64,000 bases of DNA from Mesorhizobium sp. C432A (GTDB lineage Bacteria; Pseudomonadota; Alphaproteobacteria; Rhizobiales; Rhizobiaceae). Both the position numbers and the translations under genes were made by a program. The notes beneath the pieces are model-generated. The model saw only the letters and a list, made by a program, of their open reading frames with translations, searched no databases and was not told the DNA's origin. The first letter of the stretch is position 1, and every line of letters begins with the position of its first letter. Below are positions 46,633-55,157 of this stretch, one piece after another. The stretch spans positions 4,443,001-4,507,000 of the forward strand of contig NZ_CP100470.1 of assembly GCF_030323145.1 (NCBI RefSeq). Direction: 5' to 3'.

Positions 46633-48132
46633 CTATTCGATACCGAGCTTGGCCTTGACCAGATCGTTGACCGCCTGCGGGTTGGCCTTGCCGCCGGTGG
46701 CTTTCATCACCTGGCCGACGAACCAGCCGGCCATGGTCGGCTTGGCGCGAGCCTGCTCGACCTTGTCGGGGTTGGCGGCGATCACCTCGTCGACCGCTTT
46801 CTCGATGGCGCCGGTGTCGGTGACCTGCTTCATGCCGCGGCTTTCGACCAACTGGCGCGGATCGCCGCCCTCGTTCCAGACGATCTCGAACAGATCCTTG
46901 GCGATCTTGCCGGAGATGGTGCCTTCCTTGATCAGGTCGATCACGGCACCGAGCTGCTCCGGTGTTACAGGAGCATTTTCAATGCCCTTGCCGGCCTTGT
47001 TAAGCTGGCCGAGCAGGTCATTGATGACCCAGTTGGCGGCAAGCTTGCCGTCGCGGCCCGAGGCCACCTGCTCGAAATAGTCGGCGATCGGCTTTTCCGA
47101 CACCAGGATCGAGGCGTCGTATGTCGACAGGCCAAGTGAGGAGATCAGGCGCGCCTTCTTGTCGTCGGGCAGTTCCGGCAACTCCTTGGCCAGCGCGTCG
47201 ACATAGGCCTGGTCGAACTCCAGCGGCAAAAGGTCGGGATCGGGGAAGTAGCGGTAGTCATGCGCCTCTTCCTTGCTGCGCATCGAGCGCGTCTCGCCTT
47301 TGACGGCGTCGAACAGCCTGGTTTCCTGGTCGATCTTGCCGCCATCCTCGAGGATGGCGATCTGTCGGCGCGCCTCGAACTCGATGGCCTGGCCGATGAA
47401 GCGGATCGAGTTGACGTTCTTGATCTCACAGCGCGTACCGAATTCGCCGCCGGGCTTGCGAACGGAGACGTTGACGTCGGCGCGCATCGAACCTTCGTCC
47501 ATGTTGCCGTCGCAAGTGCCGAGATAGCGCACGATGGTGCGCAGCTTGGTGACATACGCCTTGGCCTCGTCGGCGGAGCGCATGTCGGGCTTGGAGACAA
47601 TCTCCATCAGCGCCACGCCGGAGCGGTTGAGATCGACATAGGACATGGTGGGATGCTGATCGTGCATCGACTTGCCGGCGTCCTGCTCCAGGTGCAGGCG
47701 CTCGATGCCGATCTCGATGTCCTCGAACTCGCCCTGCCGGTCGGGACCGACCGAAATGACGATCGTGCCTTCGCCGACGATCGGCTGCTTGAACTGCGAT
47801 ATCTGGTAACCCTGCGGCAGGTCGGGATAGAAATAGTTTTTCCGGTCGAACACCGACTTGTGGTTGATCTGCGCCTTCAATCCGAGGCCGGTGCGGATCG
47901 CCTGCTTGACGCATTCCTCATTGATGACCGGCAGCATGCCGGGCATGGCCGCGTCGACCAGACTGACATTGGCGTTGGGCGCCGCGCCGAAAGTCGTCGA
48001 CGCCCCGGAAAACAGCTTTGCTTCCGAGGTCACCTGCGCGTGAACCTCGAGGCCGATGATGATCTCCCAATCGCCGGTGGCGCCGGGGATAAAACGTTTG
48101 GCGTCGGGCGTGCGGGTATCGATAAGGGTCAT
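46633..48132 (-). CDS. gatB: aspartyl/glutamyl-tRNA amidotransferase subunit B
   Basis: Part of GatCAB, which converts Glu-tRNA(Gln) and Asp-tRNA(Asn) to the amidated forms. The 499-residue protein has [28 protein letters not shown]-type substrate region ([25 protein letters not shown]), [17 protein letters not shown], and the C-terminal YqeY-like tail ([25 protein letters not shown]). ATG 48132 gives the usual length. gatA and gatC are not in the window. Confidence 0.96.
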   Translation of the reverse strand: MTLIDTRTPDAKRFIPGATGDWEIIIGLEVHAQVTSEAKLFSGASTTFGAAPNANVSLVDAAMPGMLPVINEECVKQAIRTGLGLKAQINHKSVFDRKNYFYPDLPQGYQISQFKQPIVGEGTIVISVGPDRQGEFEDIEIGIERLHLEQDAGKSMHDQHPTMSYVDLNRSGVALMEIVSKPDMRSADEAKAYVTKLRTIVRYLGTCDGNMDEGSMRADVNVSVRKPGGEFGTRCEIKNVNSIRFIGQAIEFEARRQIAILEDGGKIDQETRLFDAVKGETRSMRSKEEAHDYRYFPDPDLLPLEFDQAYVDALAKELPELPDDKKARLISSLGLSTYDASILVSEKPIADYFEQVASGRDGKLAANWVINDLLGQLNKAGKGIENAPVTPEQLGAVIDLIKEGTISGKIAKDLFEIVWNEGGDPRQLVESRGMKQVTDTGAIEKAVDEVIAANPDKVEQARAKPTMAGWFVGQVMKATGGKANPQAVNDLVKAKLGIE

Positions 48133-48151
48133 GGTGGCCTGCGCTTTTGGC

Positions 48152-48175
48152 TCGCGAAAACTGCGATTTTCGCGA
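48152..48175. promoter_or_regulatory. inverted repeat upstream of gatB
   Basis: TCGCGAAAA-ctgcga-TTTTCGCGA is a perfect 9-bp palindrome, 20 bp before the gatB start codon. It would form a hairpin in the leader or bind a protein; no known factor is recognised. Confidence 0.45.
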
Positions 48176-48334
48176 ATTTGGGTATCGGTCTTCGCTAGTG
48201 CAAACCGCTTCGCGAGACAAGCGCCCAAAGCAGCGCAGAGCAGCGGGCTGGTCTTTTCAGCCCCTTTCGGCCGCTCGGCAACCGATAGAATGAACGCCGC
48301 CGGCCGGTATTCGGTCGGCGGTTTCTTCGTCAGG

Positions 48335-48766
48335 TCAGGCCGTTGCGATATAGGCCCTGATTTCGTCGGCCTCGCGCTCGACATCCTCGATGCGGCGCTT
48401 GACCACGTCGCCGATCGACACGATGCCGTCGAGCAGCCCGTCCTTTTCCACCGGCAGATGGCGGAAACGGCCTTTGGTCATGATCTCCATCACCTCGTTG
48501 ACCGTGTGGTTCTCGTTGCAGATCTTCACTTTCGGCGTCATCGCCGAGCGTACCGTTATATCAAGTGCGGCAGCGCCTTCCCTGGCGACGACCCGCACGA
48601 TGTCACGCTCGGAAAGGATGCCGACGATCTTGCGATCGCCGTTGGTGATGACCAGTGCACCGATCTTGTGGTCGGCCAGGATTCGAATGGCTTCGCTGAG
48701 CTTTACATTCGGCCCGAGCGTGAACACGTCATGGCCTTTTCTCTCGAGAATTGCCTTAACCGTCAT
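48335..48766 (-). CDS. CBS-domain pair protein
   Basis: A 143-residue protein made of two CBS motifs: [58 protein letters not shown] and [55 protein letters not shown]. Such stand-alone Bateman modules bind adenosine nucleotides; no enzyme is attached. ATG 48766 follows GGAGGAGGACGCC. It lies upstream of gatB by 200 bp and is probably separate. Confidence 0.9.
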   Translation of the reverse strand: MTVKAILERKGHDVFTLGPNVKLSEAIRILADHKIGALVITNGDRKIVGILSERDIVRVVAREGAAALDITVRSAMTPKVKICNENHTVNEVMEIMTKGRFRHLPVEKDGLLDGIVSIGDVVKRRIEDVEREADEIRAYIATA

Positions 48767-48860
48767 GGCGTCCTCCTCCTCCTGCTTGGCTAGCCAGCTC
48801 CCGCCCTGACCGGCTTCACATAAGAGTGAACATCGTGCGCCGTGATCGGTTGCTTTTCAA

Positions 48861-48912
48861 GTGTGCCAGTGGGGTGTGCCAGTGGGGTGCGCCAATAGAG
48901 TGCGCTAGTGGG
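48861..48912. repeat. 13-bp tandem repeat, four copies
   Basis: GTGTGCCAGTGGG occurs twice in a row (48861-48886), then GTGCGCCAATAGA and GTGCGCTAGTGGG. It overlaps the stop codon of the rhomboid gene. Confidence 0.75.
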
Positions 48913-49672
48913 GGGTGCGCTGGTCGTCGGGGATCTCCCATTCAGGCGCCCGCCAGCGCCGGTCGAACCAGCGCAATCCGAAGAAGCCTGCGACGAGGCC
49001 GCCAATGTGCGCTTCCCAGGCGATCTGGCCGGGTTCTCCGAGCCCGAGACCGTAAAGGCCGGTGGCGAGATTGATGACCATCCAGGCGCCGAGAAAATTG
49101 ACGACGCCGCGCATGCGCAAAACGACTGCGATCGGCAGCACGGGACCGGCAAAGGCCGCCCTGCCGGAGGAGCGGTCGGTACGGAACCCGAAGCGAGCCG
49201 CCGCACCCATCATGCCCGATATCGCCCCGGAAGCGCCGACCAGCGGTGCTTCGCCGTATGGATGGACCGCCCAGAACAGCACCACCGCGGCCAGCCCGGT
49301 GGCGGCGAAAAACAAGGCGAACCAGAACCAGCCGAGACGGTTGGCCAGCGGCGACCCGAAGGCGGCCAGCGCAACCATGTTGATGGCAATGTGGGCAACG
49401 CCACCATGCATGAAGGCATAGGTGAAAGGACGGGTGAAGAGGAACCAGTCGAAACCGTATTGGCCGGTGTAGAGGACCGGAATGAAGGCGCCGTCGGTGA
49501 GCAATGTTATCTGCTGCTCTTCGGTCAGCACATATTGCTGCAGCAGGAAGACGGCAACGCAGATGCCGATCACCGCCAGCACCGCCGGTGGCAGGTTGAA
49601 CACCGGCTCGCGGCGCGGCGGCGGCGCCTCCGCGGTCTGTTCGGTCTCCAGGGGGCCGGCCGGTTCGCTCAT
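48905..49672 (-). CDS. rhomboid-family intramembrane serine protease
   Basis: A 255-residue membrane protein with about six helices. The catalytic Ser is in GASGAISGMMG, the His in AHIGGLVAGFFG, and the family HxxxN is in FMHGGVAHIAINMVALAAFG. The N-terminus is polar and Pro/Glu-rich. It cleaves membrane proteins within the bilayer; substrate unknown. ATG 49672 is chosen for MSEPAGPLETEQ; an ATG at 49726 is in frame. The last codons overlap a 13-bp tandem repeat. Confidence 0.87.
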   Translation of the reverse strand: MSEPAGPLETEQTAEAPPPRREPVFNLPPAVLAVIGICVAVFLLQQYVLTEEQQITLLTDGAFIPVLYTGQYGFDWFLFTRPFTYAFMHGGVAHIAINMVALAAFGSPLANRLGWFWFALFFAATGLAAVVLFWAVHPYGEAPLVGASGAISGMMGAAARFGFRTDRSSGRAAFAGPVLPIAVVLRMRGVVNFLGAWMVINLATGLYGLGLGEPGQIAWEAHIGGLVAGFFGLRWFDRRWRAPEWEIPDDQRTPH

Positions 49673-50072
49673 ATGCTCTGATCCAGGGATTTGCGTGTCG
49701 CGAGCATCTAGGCCATGCCCGGACAAATCACAAACTACGAATCACAAAGCGCGAATCACAAACCGCGAATCAAAAAGAAGCCGTCCAAGGTTTCCCTTGA
49801 ACGGCTGGTCGAGCCCCCTGCTCCCCTAAAACTATTGACCGAAGTGCTGTTGGTCGTCGCGAAACGACCGCTTCTGGAGTGGTTTTGGTGTGCCATGGCA
49901 AGCCTGCGCGCGCAACGTAAACCACTTGTTAACCTTAACGCCCCCGACCCGTGAACAAGTCTTAACGACGCTGGCACGCATCCTGCTCCGGAACGCATGT
50001 AGGTCATCGGAGGGCGCCCTTTCTGTTCACCGATGGGACCATCAGACGGCAGAATGCGCGGAGTTTAATAGC
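49673..50072. other. 400-bp gap with a tandem repeat and divergent promoters
   Basis: No gene is seen. A 14-bp tandem repeat lies at 49726-49777; the part before the PAS gene is AT-richer (TTAACCTTAACG, GTCTTAACGAC), which would suit its promoter, although no clear -35/-10 pair stands out. Confidence 0.5.
49726..49777. repeat. 14-bp tandem repeat, three copies plus a partial
   Basis: AATCACAAACTACG, AATCACAAAGCGCG and AATCACAAACCGCG follow each other directly, then AATCAAAAAG. It lies 54 bp upstream of the rhomboid start. Confidence 0.8.
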
Positions 50073-50708
50073 ATGAACCAGAACGGATCAATCGCGCTGT
50101 TCCATTATTGGAATCGCCTGCGTGGTGGACGTCCTGCCCCAAAGCGTTCGGAGATCGAACCTGCCGACATCAAGGCGCTTTTGGCCGACACCTTCATCCT
50201 GGAAAGGGATACGCGTGGCGAAGCGGTGTTCCGGCTTGCCGGCACCAGGCTTTGCGCCGGCTACGGCCGCGAGCTCAAGGGTTTTTCGTTCCCCTCGCTA
50301 TGGCGTGAGAAGGACCAGCGGCTGGTGTCGCGCCTCATTCACGGGGTTTTCGAGCAGAAATCCGTGGTGCTGATCACTTATGAGGGGTTCAGCCGCAGCG
50401 GCCGTTCCAACCACTTCGAACTGCTTGCGCTGCCGCTCGATGGCGGCGTCGAGAACCCGCGCTGCCTCGGCGTCATCAGCGCCGTGGAAAAGCCGTTCTG
50501 GCTGGGCGCCGACCCGATCACCGATGCGCTGATCGATGCCATCCACGTCATCGATCCCGACAAGGACCCGATGTTCCTGAAAAACCGGCCGGAAATATCC
50601 GTTCCGTCGTTGGCTCCCGAACTCGAAGCGCCGGAGACCATCTCGGCGCTCGGTCGGTCGCGCCGTATCCGCCACCTCGTCGTGTTCGACGGCGGGCGCG
50701 AGCAATAG
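50073..50708 (+). CDS. PAS-domain protein (rhizobial PAS_5 type)
   Basis: A 211-residue soluble protein: GSIALFHYWNRLRGGRPAPKRSEIEPADIKALLADTFILERD then VFRLAGTRLCAGYGRELKGFSFPSLW and VLITYEGFSRSGRSNHFELLALPLDGG, the pattern of the short PAS proteins common in Rhizobiales, with no output domain. The ATG at 50073 follows GGAGTTTAATAGC. The PilZ gene follows 124 bp downstream in the same direction. Confidence 0.82.
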   Translation: MNQNGSIALFHYWNRLRGGRPAPKRSEIEPADIKALLADTFILERDTRGEAVFRLAGTRLCAGYGRELKGFSFPSLWREKDQRLVSRLIHGVFEQKSVVLITYEGFSRSGRSNHFELLALPLDGGVENPRCLGVISAVEKPFWLGADPITDALIDAIHVIDPDKDPMFLKNRPEISVPSLAPELEAPETISALGRSRRIRHLVVFDGGREQ

Positions 50709-50832
50709 TCTCCAAGCCGGCGCTAATCTTAACTATCGGCGACCCACTTTTCTCCTTTGTTAACCTGCTTGGCTGTAGTTTTGGCCGAGATTCCACGCAC
50801 GACGCGGGAATGCCAACGGGGTGTAGGCAGTC

Positions 50833-51450
50833 ATGAGGTCAGCGGCGGTCGAATACGCGCCGTCCCGCGCCGAAAGGCGTAACTTTCAGCGCGTCCGGGT
50901 CAAGATCTACGGGCGCTTCATGCTGGAGGACCGCACCGAACACCCTTGCCAGGTCGTCGATATGTCACCGGGCAATGTCGCGTTGCGCACCGAGCGCGTC
51001 GGCATGCCGGGCGAAAAAATCATTGCCTATATCGATCATATCGGCCGCATCGAGGGCGTGGTGACGCGCACTTCGCAGGACGGCTTTGCCATGACCGTCA
51101 TTGCCTCGGATCGCAAGAAGGACAAACTGGCCGCGCAGTTGACCTGGCTCGCCAACAAGCATGAACTCGACCTGCCGGAAGACCGCCGCCACGAACGCGT
51201 GGCGCCGCGCAACCCGACAAGCGTGCTGCAGCTCACCGATGGGCGCCAGTATCAGTGCCGCATCATCGACCTGTCGCTATCGGGCGCGGCGGTCGAGATC
51301 GACGTCAAGCCGGCGCTCGGCATCCAGGTGATGCTAGGCACCATGCGTGGCCAGGTGGTGCGTCATTTCGAGGATGGCGTCGCCATCGAATTCGCCGTCA
51401 TCCAACGCCCGGAAACGCTCGATTCCGAGTTCAACGCCCCGCGCGCCTGA
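50833..51450 (+). CDS. protein with two PilZ domains (c-di-GMP receptor candidate)
   Basis: A 205-residue protein carrying two PilZ-like modules. The first has RNFQRVRV (RxxxR) and VVDMSPGNVAL, where Asn stands in place of the Gly of the DxSxxG box. The second has RRHERVAP (RxxxR) and IIDLSLSGAAVEI, an intact DxSxxG. Binding of c-di-GMP is therefore more likely by the second domain. It ends in a good terminator and lies between the PAS and BTLCP genes. Confidence 0.87.
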   Translation: MRSAAVEYAPSRAERRNFQRVRVKIYGRFMLEDRTEHPCQVVDMSPGNVALRTERVGMPGEKIIAYIDHIGRIEGVVTRTSQDGFAMTVIASDRKKDKLAAQLTWLANKHELDLPEDRRHERVAPRNPTSVLQLTDGRQYQCRIIDLSLSGAAVEIDVKPALGIQVMLGTMRGQVVRHFEDGVAIEFAVIQRPETLDSEFNAPRA

Positions 51451-51476
51451 ACGATCGGCAACAGGCAGCAAAAACG

Positions 51477-51503
51477 AACCGGCCCTTCGCGGCCGGTTTT
51501 TTG
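51477..51503 (+). terminator. intrinsic terminator of the PilZ gene
   Basis: AACCGGCC-cttcgc-GGCCGGTT is followed by further T residues. It starts 27 bp after the stop codon. Confidence 0.85.
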
Positions 51504-51652
51504 TTGCCGGCGTTCCGCCTGCCTCTGCAGCTTGTAGCGGCACGCAGCAAATCCACGGCTCCACCCGGAAATCCGCGCCCCGACACCGCGGTTTTACGCC
51601 GAGACCCTGAACGATTTTATACTCAAATAGATCAAATTTTACGCGTATTCTA

Positions 51653-51668
51653 TTGAGGTTTTACTCAA
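51653..51668. promoter_or_regulatory. small inverted repeat in an AT-rich stretch before the BTLCP gene
   Basis: TTGAG-gtttta-CTCAA lies in an AT-rich segment (about 51610-51670) that stands out against the GC-rich surroundings. TACTCAAAT at about 51620 repeats one half. It may be the promoter/operator of the protease gene 72 bp downstream. Confidence 0.4.
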
Positions 51669-51739
51669 TGTCTACTTCGGGTTTTTGCGTCAAATAAATC
51701 CAACGCTGTCATTGTCTCCTCAAACGGGGAGACTGACGA

Positions 51740-52348
51740 ATGGCAAAGACGTGGGGCAAGCTGTTGCTCTTGGCAATGGCGATGCAGCTTTCCGCTTGGG
51801 GAACGGCGCAAGCAGCAGGACCGGCCTACATGCACACTGGCGGCCGCACGACACAGCCGGTCGGTCACTACGAATTCTGCCAGAAGCTGCCGCAGGAATG
51901 CGCTCAGCGCACGCCGAAGCAGGCGCCCGTCGAACTGACGCGCAAGCTGTGGGCGGCGATCGTCGACGTCAACAATTCTGTCAACACCCGGATCGTGCCG
52001 CGCACCGACATGGAAATGTGGGGCAAGGAAGAGGTCTGGTCCTATCCCGACAGCGGCTTCGGCGACTGCGAGGACTATGCGCTGGAGAAGCGCCGCGAAT
52101 TGATGGCGCTTGGCGTTCCCGCCGGCAATCTCTTGATGACCGTAGCGCGCCAACAAAATGGCGACGGCCATGCGGTGCTGACCGTGCGCACCAGCCTCGG
52201 CGAGTTCATCCTCGACAATCTGGAGTCCAAGGTGCTGTCCTGGACCGACACCGACTACACCTACCTGAAGCGCCAGTCCGACCAGAATTCCGGCGTGTGG
52301 GTGACGATCAACGACGGCCGCGCCGACGCGGTTGCCAGCGTCCGCTAG
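51740..52348 (+). CDS. BTLCP-family (LapG-like) periplasmic cysteine protease
   Basis: A 202-residue bacterial transglutaminase-like cysteine proteinase. A signal peptide (LLLLAMAMQLSAWGTAQAA) is followed by the catalytic triad regions: Cys in DSGFGDCEDYALEKRREL, His in DGHAVLTVRT, Asp in EFILDNLESKV. In Pseudomonas the homologue LapG cleaves the adhesin LapA and is held off by the c-di-GMP receptor LapD. Neither lapD nor a large adhesin is in this window; a double PilZ gene lies immediately upstream. ATG 51740. Confidence 0.88.
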   Translation: MAKTWGKLLLLAMAMQLSAWGTAQAAGPAYMHTGGRTTQPVGHYEFCQKLPQECAQRTPKQAPVELTRKLWAAIVDVNNSVNTRIVPRTDMEMWGKEEVWSYPDSGFGDCEDYALEKRRELMALGVPAGNLLMTVARQQNGDGHAVLTVRTSLGEFILDNLESKVLSWTDTDYTYLKRQSDQNSGVWVTINDGRADAVASVR

Positions 52349-52403
52349 GACGCCATTACAGAGGTCAAGCACATCGAATAATGCGACGTGCCTAACGAGA
52401 AAG

Positions 52404-52447
52404 CCCGGTCGAGTCCCCACCCTCCCCGTCCCCAACGACCGGGTTTT
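52404..52447 (+). terminator. probable terminator of the BTLCP gene
   Basis: CCCGGTCG and CGACCGGG pair across a 24-nt C-rich loop and are followed by TTTT. A second, very GC-rich hairpin (GGAGCCGGCCC/GGGCCGGCTCC) follows at about 52450-52478. Confidence 0.5.
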
Positions 52448-52490
52448 AAGGAGCCGGCCCCGTCCCCGGGCCGGCTCCACCATTTCAGAC

Positions 52491-52572
52491 CATGATCCCG
52501 AACCGAAGGACCGCGTCAGCGAAAGCGAGAAACGATTTTTGCTGCGCTGACCTGCCGTTCGGAAAAGATCAT
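52491..52572. repeat. palindromic intergenic repeat (CATGATCCCGAAC type)
   Basis: CATGATCCCGAAC at the left is mirrored by GTTCGGaaaaGATCAT at the right, with about 50 bp between. It is related to the elements at 41331, 55054, 58086 and 59477. Confidence 0.6.
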
Positions 52573-52591
52573 CGTCAAACAGGAATAGAGT

Positions 52592-53119
52592 TCAGGCCTT
52601 CTTCAGCCCGGCCTTGAAGCGCTTGCCGTTGGCGACATAGTGCGCGGCCGAGGCGCGCAGCCTGGCGACAGCGGCATCGTCCAGCGTCCTGATCACCCGC
52701 GCGGGCGAGCCGACGATCAGGCAATTGTCGGGGAACTCCTTGCCTTCGGTGACTAGCGCGCCGGCGCCGACCAGGCAATTCCTGCCGATCCTGGCGCCGT
52801 TGAGCACTATGGCGCCCATGCCGATCAGGCTGTTGTCGCCGATCGTGCAGCCATGCAGCAAGGCGCGGTGGCCGATCGTGCAGCCCTGCCCGATCGTCAG
52901 GGGAAAACCGGGATCGGTGTGCATCACCGTGTGTTCCTGGACATTGCTGTCGGCGCCGATGACGATCGCCTCGTTGTCGCCGCGGATGACCACGCCAAAC
53001 CAGAAGCCGGCATTGCGACCGACGCTGATGTCGCCGATCAACGTCGCGTCCGGCGCGATCCAGTTGCTGTCGGGATCATCGAAACGGGGCGCTTTTCCGT
53101 CGATTGCATAGGTCGGCAT
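52592..53119 (-). CDS. gamma-carbonic anhydrase family hexapeptide-repeat protein
   Basis: A 175-residue left-handed beta-helix protein: DATLIGDISVGRNAGFWFGVVIRGDNEAIVIGADSNVQEHTVMHTDPGFPLTIGQGCTIGHRALLHGCTIGDNSLIGMGAIVLNGARIGRNCLVGAGA. The three Zn-ligand His positions (EHTVMH, GHRALLHG) are present. Related to YrdA/PaaY and the gamma-CA subunits of complex I; true carbonic anhydrase activity is uncertain. ATG 53119 follows GGAGACTGCAA. Confidence 0.88.
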   Translation of the reverse strand: MPTYAIDGKAPRFDDPDSNWIAPDATLIGDISVGRNAGFWFGVVIRGDNEAIVIGADSNVQEHTVMHTDPGFPLTIGQGCTIGHRALLHGCTIGDNSLIGMGAIVLNGARIGRNCLVGAGALVTEGKEFPDNCLIVGSPARVIRTLDDAAVARLRASAAHYVANGKRFKAGLKKA

Positions 53120-53204
53120 TTGCAGTCTCCGATTCGTCGCAGGCCGGGACAAACCCTAGAACAATCCTACGAAAACCGCGTAGCGGTTTCCCCCAGCAAT
53201 TGCC

Positions 53205-53573
53205 TCAAGGCAAATACCGCGCCAGCGATTCCACCAAAAGCTGAAGCGCACCAGGAGAGCCAATGCCCCAGGAGGCAATGGCGATCAGCACGATGCCCAG
53301 CGTCAGCGCCCAGGCGATCACCGTGCAGCCGCAGGACATCAGCATCAGCGTCGAAATGCGGCCCTCGCGCCGCGCATCGAGCGCATCGTTGGCGAGCATG
53401 AACGGACCGGCGCAAGCGGTCGCGGCCAGCGAGCGCAGGATGTACGCCGGCGACACATAAGGCTCGGCAAAGGCAAGCCGGCGGCCCGCCGCCAGTTCCA
53501 TCACGGACCCGGTAAGCCCGCAGGCGGTGAGGCCGACGGCGAAAGCGAAGAGAACGGGCAGCAGCAGGCTCAT
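53205..53573 (-). CDS. conserved rhizobial membrane protein
   Basis: A 122-residue protein with three or four transmembrane helices: LLLPVLFAFAVGLTACGLTGSVMELAAGRRLAF, YVSPAYILRSLAATACAGPFMLANDALDA, TLMLMSCGCTVIAWALTLGIVLIAIASW. The GRRLAFAEPYVSP stretch looks like a conserved family core, but I cannot assign a function. ATG 53573 follows GGAAGGTAAAG. It is divergent from the next gene. Confidence 0.7.
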   Translation of the reverse strand: MSLLLPVLFAFAVGLTACGLTGSVMELAAGRRLAFAEPYVSPAYILRSLAATACAGPFMLANDALDARREGRISTLMLMSCGCTVIAWALTLGIVLIAIASWGIGSPGALQLLVESLARYLP

Positions 53574-53683
53574 CTTTACCTTCCGTTTACCATCAAATCG
53601 CACAGTCGCGTCCAGCGCAGCAAGAGCCATGCCGCGGCATGTGTGCCGCCCAGGGACAGAGGGCGGCGACTATGGGGATTGCG

Positions 53684-54409
53684 ATGAAGCAGGCAGCGAC
53701 CGCAGAAGAGTTCAACGTCGTCGATTCCGTGCTGATGAAGCGGGTGTTCTATGCTTTTGCCGCATTGGCGCTGCTGTCGCTGGCGATCAGCCTTGGCGGA
53801 AAATGGTTCGGCCGCTCGATCGCCATGGCCGGCTACACCGACGACACCACGGTCCACAGGGTAGTGATCGGCAACAATGTCATTGCCGTGCCGGCCAACG
53901 CCATCCGCTTCCTGCAGGCGCGGCGCGACGGCATCGCTTCGCGCCTCGACCTCTATCTGCGCTATCCCCAGATGGACGGCTACAGCGAAGCCGCCCGCGA
54001 CGATTTCAACCACACGGGCACGGCCAAAAACATCATCTTCCTGTCGTTCGAACCGCAGATGATGTCGCGCGACATGAGCGGCCGTTTCGCGCCGATCTAC
54101 AGCGCGCTCATCAGCCAGCCCGGCGCGCCCGGCCCCGGCGGCACGACGATTTACGGCTTTAGCGAAAAATCAGGCTATCTCAACGAGGTGCTTGCGGTCG
54201 CCGACCGGCCCGGGAAGGACCCGTTCGTCGCCCGCTGCCTGAGCGGACCGAGCGCCGAGGAATCGCTGGCGCCCTGCGAGCGGGACATCCAGGTCGGCGA
54301 CAGCCTCAGCCTGACCTACCGCTTTCCCCGGGAGTTGCTGGGCAACTGGCCGGCGCTTGACGCCGCTATCGTCGCCGAGGCCACGCGCGTCCTGAAGACG
54401 GGGCGCTAG
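53684..54409 (+). CDS. conserved exported/membrane-anchored protein, unknown
   Basis: A 241-residue protein with one N-terminal transmembrane helix (VFYAFAALALLSLAISLGG) and a large periplasmic part (HRVVIGNNVIAVPANAIRFLQARRDGIASRLDLYLRYPQMDGY, NIIFLSFEPQMMSRDMSGRF, FVARCLSGPSAEESLAPCERDIQVGDSLSLTYRFPRELL) with a conserved-looking Cys pair. ATG 53684 follows GGGGATTGCG. I know it only as a type found in rhizobia. Confidence 0.72.
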   Translation: MKQAATAEEFNVVDSVLMKRVFYAFAALALLSLAISLGGKWFGRSIAMAGYTDDTTVHRVVIGNNVIAVPANAIRFLQARRDGIASRLDLYLRYPQMDGYSEAARDDFNHTGTAKNIIFLSFEPQMMSRDMSGRFAPIYSALISQPGAPGPGGTTIYGFSEKSGYLNEVLAVADRPGKDPFVARCLSGPSAEESLAPCERDIQVGDSLSLTYRFPRELLGNWPALDAAIVAEATRVLKTGR

Positions 54410-54468
54410 CCTGCCTCTGTTCGGGCGAAGCGAAGCGGCGCAGAAGTTTACGACCGTTGGCGGGACAG

Positions 54469-54621
54469 CCCCCCTTTGTCCTGCCGGACATCTCCCCGCA
54501 AGGGGGAGATTACGCCCCCATCACTGCTTTCGCCAATTATCGAGGTTGCAGAAGAAGAGCCGAGGACGGAACTGCCGATCTCCCCCCTTGCGGGGGAGAT
54601 GTCCGGCAGGACAGAGGGGGT
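54469..54621. repeat. pair of inverted repeat elements (RIME-like)
   Basis: A left arm (54469-54510) containing TGTCCTGCCGGACATCTCCCC and a GCAAGGGGGAGAT hairpin end is mirrored by the right arm (54578-54621) with ATCTCCCCCCTTGCGGGGGAG then TGTCCGGCAGGACA. Each arm holds its own small hairpin. A degenerate third hairpin (ATCTCC...GGAGAT) is at about 54651-54670. It is a non-coding repeat of a kind common in mesorhizobial genomes. Confidence 0.8.
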
Positions 54622-54697
54622 GGGAAGGATCGCCGAGGCTTGCTCTTCATCTCCCCACTTCGTTGGAGATAGGCAACTCCGATCCCCAGTTCCGCGA

Positions 54698-54901
54698 TCA
54701 GGCCAGATCGATGTCGAGGATCGCCATCGAGAAATTATAGTCGCCGTCGTCCTCGTCCTTGAAGACGATGCCGAGGAACTCGTCGCCGACATAGACCTCG
54801 GCCGAATCTTCCTTGCGCGGCCGCGCCTTCACCTCGAGTTTGGGATTCTGGAAGACGCGCTTGAAATAGGCGTCCAGCTTTCTGATTTCGTCCGGCTTCA
54901 A
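54698..54901 (-). CDS. DUF3126-family protein
   Basis: A 67-residue protein KPDEIRKLDAYFKRVFQNPKLEVKARPRKEDSAEVYVGDEFLGIVFKDEDDGDYNFSMAILDIDLA, matching the short alphaproteobacterial DUF3126 family over its whole length. The start is TTG 54901 with GGAGAAGACTT upstream; an in-frame ATG at 54958 would add a non-conserved stretch. It lies downstream of cysE on the same strand, a conserved pairing in Rhizobiales. Confidence 0.85.
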   Translation of the reverse strand: MKPDEIRKLDAYFKRVFQNPKLEVKARPRKEDSAEVYVGDEFLGIVFKDEDDGDYNFSMAILDIDLA

Positions 54902-55053
54902 AAGTCTTCTCCGATCGTCGGGCTTGCTCGTTGGAACGCGCTTCTGGCACGTCGACAATGGCGATGTAAAGGCAAGCCGGCTGGATAGAACGCGAACCCT
55001 GGGGCCGGATGATTTCAGGTCGAATCCAAATCCGCCTCTAAATCAAGGAGGTA

Positions 55054-55101
55054 GAGCATGATGTCGTCCGAAAACCGCCTCACACTTTTCGGCATCATGC
55101 T
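55054..55101. repeat. palindromic intergenic repeat (AGCATGATG type)
   Basis: AGCATGATG (55054-55062) pairs with CATCATGCT (55093-55101), and CCGAAAA (55067-55073) with TTTTCGG (55086-55092). It lies between cysE and the DUF3126 gene. Confidence 0.75.
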
Positions 55102-55157
55102 TCAGAGGCAACGGCGCCGGCAACCGGACTTCAGTCCGGCGCGCCGGGTGTTGCAAA

